64,000 nt of DNA. Origin: Brachypodium distachyon (Eukaryota; Streptophyta; Magnoliopsida; Poales; Poaceae). Position 1 is the first letter of the stretch, and every line of letters starts with the position of its first letter. Both the position numbers and the translations under genes were made by a program. Shown one piece after another: positions 1-12,600 of the stretch. Under the pieces are notes generated by a model. It was given only the letters and a program-made list of their open reading frames with translations. It had not been told where the DNA came from and ran no database searches. The stretch lies in assembly GCF_000005505.3 (NCBI RefSeq), contig NC_016134.3, forward strand, positions 23,387,584 to 23,451,583. Direction: 5' to 3'.

Positions 1-120
1 TTGGGCTTCGGGACTCTCTTGGGCCGGCCAGAACTTGGCCCAGTATCCTCATCGTTCTCCTCTGACTCGGAACTGTTGCTGTTGGCTTCAGCTTCAGTTC
101 CATCAGTCACGCCTGTAGGT
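1..120 (-). CDS. Possible partial exon running off the left edge
   Basis: Read on the minus strand, this stretch is open and encodes a Ser/Glu/Asp-rich segment ending in a basic motif (GRPKRVPKP). Several AG dinucleotides near 115-135 could serve as the splice acceptor. The composition, an acidic low-complexity run followed by a basic patch, is common in nuclear proteins, but no family can be named from about 40 residues. It would belong to a gene lying mostly outside the window. It could also be chance open sequence. Confidence 0.3.
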
Positions 121-130
121 TCTGCCGTGA

Positions 131-853
131 CAGATACTAGTCTGATGAAAAGCTGTTGAATTTTCAAACGCTGCCTGCTGAAAAATATAAACATGTCAGC
201 TCTGAAAACATGATTCATGAAGGGCATGTTTAGATGCTAGATGGCCGCAGCTTGCACCGCAGCTACGATGCAGCAGCTGGGTTACAAACACGGGAGATGC
301 AAGCCGAAGCCGCTGCCCGCTGGTGATTATGTTGTACTCGGTGTTTCATTTGCAATCTCTCCTAGCCATAGTGTGGTGATGTGCATGTCTGTGCTGTATT
401 CGGTATTTCGGTGTCACTTAAAGTTTGCGGCTAAATACATCCGATAATTTAAATTAACAAATAAAGCAATGCCTCTCATACAACAAATAAAAAATATTCT
501 GTGTGCAAGTGTTATTGTTTTGCTAGCGTAAAATCGTGCACATCTCTACTATTTATAAATGCACCAACATGATCTTTCCAACGTCCATCCCACTAAACAT
601 ATACAAAGTACTGATAGCCCCACAATCAGATTCATTAAACACATATTATTTGCTAATCGTGTGCGCTTAGTAATAACCTATTGAGGCTGAAATTCCACCC
701 CGCAGGAGAATCTTTCAGCCCCGCCGTGTCTCGTCGTTTTTTTTTTCTGTTATTCAAGCTGTGGCTCTATTTAAGAGTTTTTAAGTGTGTGTTTGCTTGG
801 GTTTCAGCTCCAACGGACTCTAAGTTGTAGAAGCCGAAGCCCAAACAATAAGC
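131..853. other. Intergenic, no gene recognised
   Basis: This is AT-rich sequence with short open frames but no conserved protein. The stretch just before the SINE (about 790-853) resembles the end of a Tourist-like element (GAAGCCCAAACAA), but no matching far end was found. Confidence 0.5.
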
Positions 854-863
854 AAAACTTGGA

Positions 864-1050
864 GAACCGAGCGTCGCTCGGGTGGTTAGTTCTGCCGTAC
901 AGTAGGCAGCCTGCCTAGGTTCGATCCCGGTTGGAGTGTTTTCTTGGTGTCTCACCGGGATTTAAAATCCCTTCGGGTTCTGTCTCTTCCACGCATGGTG
1001 CAATATACGCACAATAGAAGCAAGTCCTAAAATATAATATCTAAAACATT
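864..1050 (+). mobile_element. tRNA-derived SINE with target-site duplications
   Basis: The element is about 187 bp long. Near its 5' end it carries a box A-like motif (GGGTGGTTAG, about 880-890) and a clear RNA polymerase III box B (GGTTCGATCCC, about 919-929), as expected for a tRNA-derived SINE head. It is flanked by perfect 10-bp direct repeats AAAACTTGGA at 854-863 and 1051-1060, the hallmark of LINE-mediated insertion. The tail is AT-rich. It is not a functional tRNA gene because no cloverleaf can be completed. Confidence 0.75.
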
Positions 1051-1060
1051 AAAACTTGGA

Positions 1061-2440
1061 CCGGCTCCACGCAGCGGATTGTTGGAAGCGCTGCCGAAAA
1101 GTAGCCTACGGGTCCAGAAGCTGCGAAGTCGGAGCTTCTCTCGGCAACTGCAGCTCCAAATTTTTTACTAGTTTACCCTCCAACCAAATTCCATATTACG
1201 CCGAAATTGCCCTTACCGGTTCGTTCTATTCCCTCTGTCTCCCTTGAGCATACACCGAGCCCATCCCTTCATTCTTTCCATCGCCGCTCCCCTCCCCCAC
1301 CCGCAACCACCATGTGGATCTCCACTGACCGATGCTGCTGACTTCCTCTGGCAGGAGGGACGGAGAAACTCCTTTCCGCGGCGCCCGGAGCCCTAGACCT
1401 GCTGCTGCTCCTCCGACGTGGCGGGACCCCTCCCTCCAATCTCCTGGCTCGAGCTCCTTCCCCTTCAAAGCGTATAACTCTTGTTGGCTGCCAAACTTGC
1501 AAAAGTCTGACCCCAAGTTTAATTATAGAAAAAACAAATAACATTTATAGTCCCAACTCGATCTATCATGAAATGTATTTTTATAGTGAAATAATGGTTG
1601 TTAATATTTTTTTACGGTAATCTTGGTCAAACTCTAGAAAATTTGACCGTCACCACAAGTTATATGTCCTTTATTTTGAAACTGCCGGAGTAATGTTAAT
1701 TTTACTTGGTCATGAGATTCATGAAAAACTATTGATTTTCAAACACGCAAAACTTTAGTAAATTTCACAAAACTACACATTTTGGGATTAGGTTTCATCG
1801 AACCACACTTGATGCTAATTGTCTCACAGCACCACATTTCTTGGAGCGGGCTTTCTCACATACCCCAAATCTCACAGATTAGGTTGTTTGACAAGTTTTC
1901 TGGCAGGTAGGGCCTACGTGTCATATGCACAGAAATAAATAGCGCGCGATTTAGCCGCAATAGCGGCACGGAAGCCTCGGCACGACGCTACAACAGTTAC
2001 TGCAAAATCAATATTAATCTCTAATTTTGCATTAATTTCTTCATTATACAACATATAAGTTTAAATATGGCGCTAATACGGGTCCGGTTGGAGTTCGATG
2101 TGGCAACATTCAACCCATCCACAGTCATGTAACATGTGGATATGACCTATCAAAAACCCTGTCAAACCACCTAATCTACGTAAGTAGGGGTTTGTGAGAA
2201 ATCTCGTCCTAAGAACCGTGATTCATCAAGCAATTAGCATTAACTGGGTTTCTGTGAAAACCTAACCACAAAAAGAATTACGATTTTATTAAATTTACTG
2301 TATACAACTTGCTGAAAAATATAAACCAACATGATTCATGAACTCGCTATGAAAAGATGGCAAGTCAGCAGCCACAGTTCGGTTACAAGCATTAGCCCAT
2401 CCATTTGATCACGGTACAAAGACATTTTCGCTAGGATCTA
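1061..2440. other. Intergenic, mostly unassigned
   Basis: At 1061-1470 there is a GC- and pyrimidine-rich stretch resembling a leader or first exon, but neither strand gives a recognisable protein. The rest, to 2440, is AT-rich and shows no gene. Confidence 0.45.
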
Positions 2441-2737
2441 CTCCCTCCGTTTCTAAATACTTGTCATGGTTTTGGTACAAATTTGCACTAAAACCATGAC
2501 AAGCATACTTCCTCCGTCAAACTTTATGAGGCTTACTTTATTTCCTTTGACCAAATATTTTTGACCAACAATTATTTCATCAATATGTAACTTATGTGAT
2601 CCAAATTATAAGCATAAGTAAATACTTTTGAATATGAAGACAATGATATCTCTGTCAAATTTTTTGTATATTTAATAAAATAATACTCAATCAAAGACTT
2701 GGTCAAAGCAAATGGAACTATATTGGGACGGAGGGAG
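2441..2737. mobile_element. Two adjoining or nested Stowaway MITEs
   Basis: A Stowaway head (CTCCCTCCG at 2441 after TA) runs through an imperfect palindrome to about 2505. There its far terminus is replaced by a second element starting CTTCCTCCGT at 2508 and ending GGGACGGAGGGAG at 2737. Stowaway elements are non-autonomous Tc1/mariner-type transposons with TA target sites. Confidence 0.7.
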
Positions 2738-3401
2738 TCATCATTAAGTCATCATTATCTCTGTCAAATAGTACCTCAAAACATCTTCCCAGACCCCAGT
2801 AATCATCATTCTGACTATCAATACACTACACATAGAGAATTACATACACTGGTACACATGTATTGATCAGTACAATTTGACTAACAGATACATCCCTTGT
2901 GATAAACTGTCAAACAATTGCGAGGAACCATATATGCCAGCCATTATTTTATTTTTACAGCCTTTTAAGGCAAGCTAGGAAGCTAATAATTAGTCCTCAT
3001 TTTTATATTTTCATGCAATTAATTGCACCACTGATTCAATCTTCCTCCAACCTCTACTCAGCTCCTTCTTCCCTCCTACAATAGAATAGTATCATTAAAA
3101 CGGTTTATCTAGAAAAAGTAGTAGTAGAATAATCAACTAGGTTTAAAATATCTGATATACAAGTCTTTTGAAAAACCTTGCAGGGCTATATTTACAATTA
3201 AAAAGAAACGGACGGAGTACTTCACAAGGGAACAGCTAAAGCGGCAGAACCACTAAGAACAAAGAGGCTATGCCTCCTGCCGTGATTGCAGACAGGTGTT
3301 AGTACTATCAGGACACAACCCAGATCTGATGTTTCAGTCAAAATAGTGAATAACAAACTTATTTAGAGAAAACGGGAAGATGCAAAGAATGATTTGTTAT
3401 A

Positions 3402-3513
3402 CTCCCTCCGGCCGGAATTACTTGTCGAAATATTACATGTATCTACACTGTTTTAAACAAAGATACATGCATATTTGGACAAATTTGAGACAAGTAATAT
3501 GGGTCGGAGGGAC
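3402..3513. mobile_element. Stowaway MITE
   Basis: The ends are CTCCCTCCG at 3402 and CGGAGGGAC at 3513, both bordered by TA. The interior is a self-complementary hairpin of about 110 bp. It lies just downstream of the PRP40 gene. Confidence 0.75.
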
Positions 3514-3612
3514 TAGCTATTCCGGAAAAGAACGGAAAAAAGCAATGTGCACCGCTCAACTATAGAAGTTAAATACAAGTCCGCAAGGCCTTCTCGAAGA
3601 TCTTTCAGCCTC

Positions 3613-6600
3613 CTATAACTCTCCATGTACCTGCAAAGAAATAATGGAAAGAGAGGCCAATAAAGTGAAGAAAATCTCCGGAGGCACTAAAAATGGTAGC
3701 TTGCCATTGGTACAAACAAACACAAAAAACACCATAGTTTTCTTAAACAAAGCGGAAACAGTTTACGCTACTGCAGAATAGTTTAATAATGAGCAGATAC
3801 CAGAAAATATAGCACTGATTTCAGTAATTATAGCACTAGCAAGTTCTGAAGAAGAGTGCACTGTTTAGGCAAAAAGATGTAGCAGCAACCGAGAATATGA
3901 CTAGGGGTAGTTAGTACTGACAAAGTTGTTAGCAAGAGGAAAAAGGGTAATGAATCTGCTCGACATGTGCACCATTTCTAAGGGAACTATGTCGATCCTT
4001 TTCACTTCTTTTATGCCGATTTTCACTATCCGAGTCTGAAACATGGGCACCCTGCACGAATGACAAACAATCTCAACTATCATATATCCATGTTATGTTG
4101 GCGTCTGAAAATTTTGCATGCTGCATGAATGATAACCATGCTAATTCTCAATTCTCGGTATGATTTATGCAAGGGATATTTTACATAATACAATTGGCAA
4201 TATCTCAAGTACAACATTTTACCAATATGAACTACTCCCTCCATTCCTAAATATAAGATTTGCTAGCTTTTGTCCCAAGTCAAACCTCTCAAAGTTTGAC
4301 CAAGTTTATAGAAAAATGTACCAATATCTACAATTCTAATTAGCTTTTATTAAATCCATCATGATATATATCTTCATAATAATACTTATTTGATATTGTA
4401 GATGTTAGCACATTTTTCTTTAGAGGTGATCAATCATTAAGAAGTTTGACTTAGGTCATAACTCAAACATCTTAGACTACTCATAGTAGGAGTAACTTAG
4501 GTAATAACATGCAATGCCAACTAGGCATTTTGGTGACATGGCATGGTAATAAATAAATAAATAAAGAGAGAAAGGTGGTAACTAGATATGTTACTACAAC
4601 ATCACACAAATCAAGAAAAGGTGAATCTACAACATGTTAAATAGCACAATGCATGACACCACATATAAGTTACTACCCACTGTGTAGGTACTAACTTAGA
4701 CTAATAACATATGCATGTTACTACTTTAAGTTACTCCCTACTATGACCAGCCTTATATTTAGGAAGGGAGGTAGATATATGAAGGTGTAACAAAATATAC
4801 ATAAATGCCTCACCAATATGTTCACATATTAAAATATCACAATACAAAGGCAACAATACTCTACATTCACTAACAGATTGCAAACGAGGATCACTAGATT
4901 TGTTGTGAAGACTTGAATGGAGTAGGTGTTGGAGGCAAGTTACCAGCCATATTCTAAGTACCTTGATTTCCACAGAGGATAACAAATGTTATGCCTTCCA
5001 AGATTTTTTGCGATCTCTGCTATGCCTTTTAGACTTCTTCAAGTCATCCTTCTCATTCCCTTCAGAGCTTACATCATCTGTGGTGTCATCATTGCGTCTT
5101 TTCTGCTTCTTCTTTTTATCCTTCCCCCGTCTCTTATATTTTGAGCGACGAATATCCACATCAGAACCATCAATCTCCATTTCATCTCTCTTTGATCGAT
5201 CCTTCTCTCTTTTCTTCCCTCGTTCTCTTTCTTTTTCTTTGCGCTCTTTCTCCTTCTTTTCATTCTCTATCTCTTTCTTCTTTTTTCTCTCTTCACATTC
5301 TTTCTCTTTTTTTGCCTACATAGAAGAAAACTTACATGAAGGCATATGTATGTAAAAAATAAAAATGAGAGAATCATATCCTGCCACTACAAGTAGTTCG
5401 ATCACATTCATGTGTATACATATTTGGACAGTTTCGTAAGGTAATACATTCAGGTGGTAGAAGGTGTCAGTGTCCCGTACACTTTTGCACCATACAACAC
5501 TCATAAAACAATTGGGAGGGGAGTACCCCCAACAGCTTGTTTGGTTGGAGGGAATTAGGGAGAGGCAATGGGAGTTGAAGGGGTGTGTGCTATTATATCA
5601 TTTGTTTGGGTAGAGGGAATGGAAGTTTAAGAGAGATTGGACATGGGAGTCAAGGGTGGGACCAAGTCTCACTAAGCTAATTCCCTGTGAACTTCCCCCA
5701 AATAATCCCATGTGTATTTCCCATCCCATAACAAAAGGAATTGAGAATAAGAATCAATTTTTTCATATCTAATTCCCCTTCCCCGATATTGCCAGACATG
5801 CTGTAAACGAAATACAAGGGGCGGAAAAATAAGTCCAGAAGACGTGTAGCAGACTGCAGATAAAGTCCATTGTCATATAAGAACAAGACCAACCAAAAAG
5901 TACAATACTAATGGTAAACGATTCAACACGAAACATAACATTACCTTTTCTTCCTCTCATGCGCTTTTTCTCTTTCAACCGTTCTTTGAGGTGAATAACG
6001 CACTCTTCAAAAAGCTCTCTAGCATATGTGTCACTGTCCAGAGCCCTAATGCCACATATACAACAGAAAAAATCAAGTTAAAGATGAACTTCTCTAAACA
6101 TCTGAGGCCCAAACCAGCATTTTGCTTATAATGTTTATCAATAGGTACTGGTACACTAGGTTGCACGAGTACTGGGATACGGATCAGTGACACAGCAAAA
6201 CAGCAATTTTCATTAAAAACAGGCATACAAGGATATGTCCGAGTATAGACATATTTAGAAAACACACAAAATGTAATAAAGGTTAAGTGTTTGTCTAGAT
6301 GAGATGATGAGTACTGCATATATATTGCCTCAGTTCATGACAGGTTTTGAGCAGTCCGGCAGGTACTTAGGGGCTGTTTGGTTTGGGCCCAACCTTTCCC
6401 TACCAAAAATCTGTCTAGCCAAAAGCGCAGGTAACCCTCCAATTAGGCCCATACAAGTCATAACCTCAGAAAACCTTAGACCAAGTCAACTTCTCATTCG
6501 ATCCTCTGCCACCATTAGCTTCGGAAGCCAAAGCTGCAAGCTCTGCCTCCAGTCGCCAACTGCAGAACAAGAAACAACTTGACAGCCGCAACCACGCCGC

Positions 6601-9600
6601 CGCTAGGATCTTCTTGCTCACCAGCAGACGCCGTCCCCGTTTTCCTTCCCACAGAGATCTACTTCCCTGCAGCGGCTGCCCTCCCCAATTTCCTCCCGCC
6701 AGGATTTTCTTCCTCACCGGCAGCTGGCATTTCATCTTCCTCCCTGCCCATATCCCAGCCGTAGCTGCCTAGTATCCCTGCCATATCCTGGTTTATTTTA
6801 TTTGTTTTAAATAGGAAAATAGGAATACTTGGGGATATGCGTATCCCGGCATATAGCAGACGTACCACATTGTAACACGGCTGTTGCTGCCATATCAGTG
6901 GATGGTAGGTAAAAAATAAAAATCACAAGGCTTGTTTCAACATGCCAATTTTGCTTGGGCCATCTGGACACTTAATTTTCTTTTGCACGCTGGCCCAAAA
7001 TAATCTCGATAAGACATATCTCAAGCTTAATATGAAATAATATGGTTTAAACAGGTTTAAAATTAAAATGTATAAAGAATTGTCAGAAGTGAGTAACTTG
7101 TTGTCCTAAGTATACAGAATTACAAATCTAAATCTGAGGACCTTCACACACAATTTCTAACTACCAACTAACTTTAGCAAACCAAACTGTACAGTTTTAG
7201 CAAAACCAAACTGTACAAATATTATGTGCAACCGGAATTAACTAACCCAGAACTTACCACGACTACTATTTGTATTGTACCCTTAAAACAGAGAGGATTA
7301 TTAACAGTTTTGTGTAACAACGTGCAGATTGTTCTTAGCAGCTTAGGGTAATACTTAAGGAAGATGCTTTACATGTAGTCCTGGCTATCTTCAAATAGTG
7401 GTTTAGAATCATCCCATGTTGAAGTAGCTGATATTTCCTACAAAGTTTCAAAGGATAAGATAAATTAGATCACAAGGATAGCATTTCAAACAATAATATT
7501 CCTCAACTTATTTTGCTTGAAAACAGTGGACACTATGGATAAAGTTGCTGAAGCAAACCATTTATTGATGAATGTGTTCCCACACATGGTTCTGGTTCCC
7601 ATTGGAAACCATCTGGTTTCCTGAAACAAATAAAGTCCAAAAGATGCACTAAAACATAATGTTGGCACTTAGGCTGTCAAGACATGACACCATACATGTT
7701 TTCTATATTACCCTCACTATGTCTGACAATGTTGATGCTAAATAAGCATGTGCTTTCTTGCTAAGTATATCAAAACTATTTGATGTAGGAAACTAGGAAA
7801 TAAACAACCATGGCAAATGATGATGCTAATGATACCTTGATTGAGTACAGAAGATCCAAAAAATTATCACCCAGTCGCTGGCGCTTCTTAGCCTCCTTTA
7901 GATTCTTTTCCCTGAGCCTTCCAATTAGGTCATCATAAATAAGCTGAAGCACATCCAGGAAAGAGAAGCAACACTATCAGTCTTAGCTAAAACCCAGTAT
8001 TGGAATCACTGCTTCACTAGTCAAACAAATATACCACTACAGTCTACAGAATATCTCCAGTATATCTTCGAACACTGGTAAAACTGAAAACCGCACCTTG
8101 ATATTTATGTTTGATATTCCTTTACAATTTTCATCCTCTGTAACAGCAGCTTGGAAGTCTACTAATGTCCATGAGGTTGTCATATGAATCTAGAAGAAAT
8201 AAGCAGGTAGTCAACGATACATGGTACAAGTATATGATGCACAAATACCGTATTGTAAAATGCTTTTGAAAAATGAAATGAAAAGGTACCTTTCCACACT
8301 TTACTTCATCTTTAATTAAGGTTTTGTCATCTTGATACTGACGAAAAGTTAGCAACAAATCAGAAGTTTGCACAGACAAAAAAAAATGGAACACGGGTAT
8401 CTGAATAAGCTTGTAACATGTATAGAACAAAATGGAATACACAGTAAATTTTATTCCATCCATTAACATCACATTAATCAACAAGTACAAATTTACACAG
8501 AATATTCAGCTCGAGTGAGAATAATATGATCCAATATCAGTGAATATTGGGTGTGAAGCCTGCAACTGCTGAGAGCAAATACTACACATGCACAAGAACG
8601 CAATATACAAGATTACATGGTATATTAATTTAGTTGAACATAACTATTTGAATCTGAGCACAAAAGTGATTGCCAAATGAAGCAGCAAACGATGTTGAAC
8701 CATTCCTGATTGAAACAAAAAAAGAACCAAAGGACACAAATGACATGACCTGACCAATAAAATGCCACATTGCCTCGATAAAAACGCAACCGCTGTTCCA
8801 AAACCCACAGTTTACTTGTTTCAGAGTTTCTTGAGGTGGTCGGAGATGGTGCAAGCTTGAGCTAGGTTCCAATTATCTTTATATTAGCTAGATTCCAATT
8901 ATCTTTATATAAATGGGAGTTGGTGAGGCGCTGTTCATCCACGTCTGCAATCTCTTTCCCACCAAACTAAAAAATCTCTAAGAAAGCAAATTAACTAAAT
9001 GAAGCACAATAAATGGAGCATAATGTGGAGCATGAATGCAGAGGCGTGGTGCTATCCTAGGTTGTATGAGAGGGCGGCAATGGCTTAACATGATTGGTTC
9101 TACATATTTATAATCTGTAGCAAAGAGTGCGTATTTAGAGAGTTTAACTCAATGATTAATTCCAGGTTTCAAAATAACATTTTAGTGCAGAATTTATCCA
9201 AGTTTGTTGATCTTCGATACAATAAATGGAGTACTCATGCAACTGCCAAAATTAACAAACTATAGTAGGACACTTTACATTGATAAATGGTCACAAGAAT
9301 ATATTCAGAATTTTCAGAAACTAACCTGTTCCTGAAGCTCCTCCATGACATCTTCAAAGAGCTCTTTTGGCATGGAATCAGATGTGTTTGAGGCTACTGC
9401 CAAGTAAGCACATGAATCTTTGACCTGTAAATTGATAAATTCATCAAATCAGGGTAAAAGTGTTTGCAGTTTAATTTGGGAAAACTGTATGTTTCATCCC
9501 TCAATTATTGGTAACATCAACATTTTGTCCTTCCAACACTAAAACCATGAAAACTTTTGTGCCTCGACAATTTTGGTAAAGTTTAAATTTCATCTACTGT

Positions 9601-12600
9601 TCATCCCTTCAACAAAAATACCACCATGGTTTTGAATGACATAGCTTCTGTATATGGTTTTGACAAGAGGTGACTTGGCATCCAGTTCCTATGAGCTAAG
9701 TCAACAGATTAAAAACCCCAAAATTATAGAAAAAAAGATAACTATTATTTATTGAAGATGAGGTGCTATACAGGTGGCAGACACGTGCCATGCATGTGTT
9801 TTGAAACAACTTTTAAATTGTCAAAGAGATGAAAAGTGCATGTATTGATAGCTGAGGGGCAAACAAAATTTAGCATTTTCCAATATGTGATGAACACAAT
9901 TATTTTTCTTTAACAAAATACCAAAATAAATATTTCAAGAACCTGTGCACAGTAGTCACGCCAATGAGTTTTTGCAGTAAGTGTGCCATCAGCAACATGT
10001 TCGTCCAGCATCTTGCGGAATTCATGGCGGTTTTTCCGCTCTTGTCTCCTTGCTTGCTCCTGCATTTCCAGAGTACCTTAACATGCGTATATAACAGTAA
10101 AGCAGTAGAATTATACTAGTGATAGAGATGATGAAATACCTTCTGAATCCACTTCTGCTCTTCCTCTTTTTCCTCCAGATCCCATATATACTCCTGTAGT
10201 GGTCCAAATATTTTGTTAAACCACAAAAATTGGAAGCTGGTGCGAGGAGCAGAAAAATACAAACTTGAAAAATATCCAGGCGGTCAATTTTTTCAAGTCG
10301 GGAACAGTGTTCATCATCCTCTAGCCGATCTTGAACTTTCCTCCACTGCGTGTTTGCCTGAGAATATAAAATGAACTCAAAATGATGAAAGACACTCTGA
10401 GCATTGTTGATGCTAGTTCACTAAATGATAAAGTAAAACAAATAACCTTGATGAAACCACATGATTCAAGAAAAACTCTATATTCCACTACGTGCCTTTT
10501 GTGCTCTTCAGCAGCCTTTGCTCTTTCCTACAATGCAAAATGATACTTATTAGATCAAGGTCAACATTTATTTGGTACTTTAAGCTACAACATGTGAAAA
10601 CATCGTAGAATACAACACTCTAGTTGTTACACCTAAATATGATCAAATACATGTGGAAGTTCAAAAGCCAGAAGTCTGTTACTGTGAGAAAGCGATGTGT
10701 ATGGTTAGTGGAATGATTCATCACAAGATCCTTGATCCATTCTTTTTGTGTAAGGGAACGGTCATTAACCGTTCCATTCTTTTTTTTACCAGCATTCCCA
10801 TGCCATTCATAGTTAGTAGAATCCTTATAGAAAATGAGAAATATGATGATCCACAGAAGAACACTTGCACCATGGGAGACCAACCAGTGCTGAGAAAACC
10901 ACAGCGAACCTGCAGCCAAACAGGGCCCCACCTTGATCCCGATGTGTTGTAGGATATGTGTACTAGTACTTGTTGCCAAGATCCCAAATACAAAATGAAC
11001 TCATACTTGAAAATTAGAAACTAAAACTAAATACCCCCACCCTCAACCTAAAGCCTGACAAATCGGTATGGGAGGGATGTGGTGTTTTGACTACATATGA
11101 TGTGATGAGAATGGAAAATATGTTTGGTAAAGCAATTATAGTAGAATTAGATTTCAAAGCAAGATTTTTTACAGCCTATCCATAGGACAGAGTCCTGAAA
11201 TAAAGGCAGACTTGACCAGTAGTCTCCACTCTAAGGAGTATCATATATAACAATCAACAAGTTAAATAGTATAACAACTACCGCAAATATAAGTTCCCAT
11301 CTAAGATAACCTTCTTTTGTAGATCCACAAGAAAGTATTCAAATAAATCTTCACGATCCCTTGGATGCTCGACAGCACTGAACCTTTTGTCATCCTCAAA
11401 CATAGTTATTGCTTTGCTGCACGGTGAAAATGCAATATGCTAAGCTTATGCAACATAAACAGAAAAAAACTATAATTAATACTGACTAACAGAAACTTAA
11501 TTATCAGAAGAAGTTGTAAATAAAAAAAAGTGGAGAATATACCCCCATCTTGTCGATGATGTAAGGCCCTTGCATTCCTGAAATAGTGAAATACACAACA
11601 AAGCATTTAATATGGCAAAAAAAAGGAAAAGGAAAATCTATTAGAGTGATCTTACTTCCAGCATTGTGAGAAAATCATCACGTGCTTTTCTCTGCTTGAC
11701 ACGCCTCTCCTCAGCTTCAATCTTTTTGCGCTGGTTTAGATACTGCAAAAACAGCAGATATAACCTCAGTGAACAATTTACCACAAAGCCAAAAGATGAT
11801 ATTAGACTTAAAAGGATTCAATAATAATGTTATCTCTTATTAGAAAGAAATGGTAACCTCATTATAAGCTTGCTTTCTCTCTCCAAGTGTCTTCAGAGCA
11901 CTATACCTTTTGTCATTTATAATAACTCTCATGGCCTGGGAACATTATACAACTGTCAGATATGCATTTGATTACATAATTAACTAATAATAGTTCAATT
12001 CAAGTTGCATACACGATCCCATGGCCAATCAGACTCAAGATTCACTGATTCAAGCAGGGCCTTGAATGCATTTCTTGCTTCCTACGGTTTGAAAAGAAAT
12101 AAGAAATGTAAATAGGTTCACAATAGAAGATCAATTCCTGATTCTTAATTTACAACTGTACTGATCTTACTCACCAACTTATTAGCAGAAGTAACAGGTT
12201 CTTCACTTCTTTTCTCCTCCAGTGGTATAACGATCTTCCCTGCAGTCGGCATTGTCTTTTTTGCCTCCTAAATAGCAGCAGGAAAGTGTTAATGTTCAGA
12301 GAAAGAGAAAGAGATGCTTCTCATGGGGCAGCATAACAAATATAAACTACGAAAGAATAGTCCAATCTAAACTATTCAAATACCTTTCTATGAAAAGAAA
12401 TCCAAATTAGAGCATGTATTTGTGTTTCGATGTGTAGAAATAGCTGCTTCTGTAAAACGGTTAACTACTCAGGATGTTGGCATACTAGTCCAAGAAATAT
12501 TCCCTGATAAAAGAAGTGTTGAGACTACTACGTGATGTATAGAGCCCTAGGTTGAACAGACCTATATCAAAAACAAGGGAATAAAAGAGAATTTCTTAGT

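Noticed and set aside
880..930. tRNA gene
   Set aside because: Box A and B motifs are present, but no cloverleaf or acceptor stem forms, and flanking 10-bp duplications mark a SINE.
5316..6319. Minus-strand frames of 60-114 aa in the 3' part of PRP40A
   Set aside because: They are intron read-through frames. Only 5945-6045 within them is exonic by conservation.
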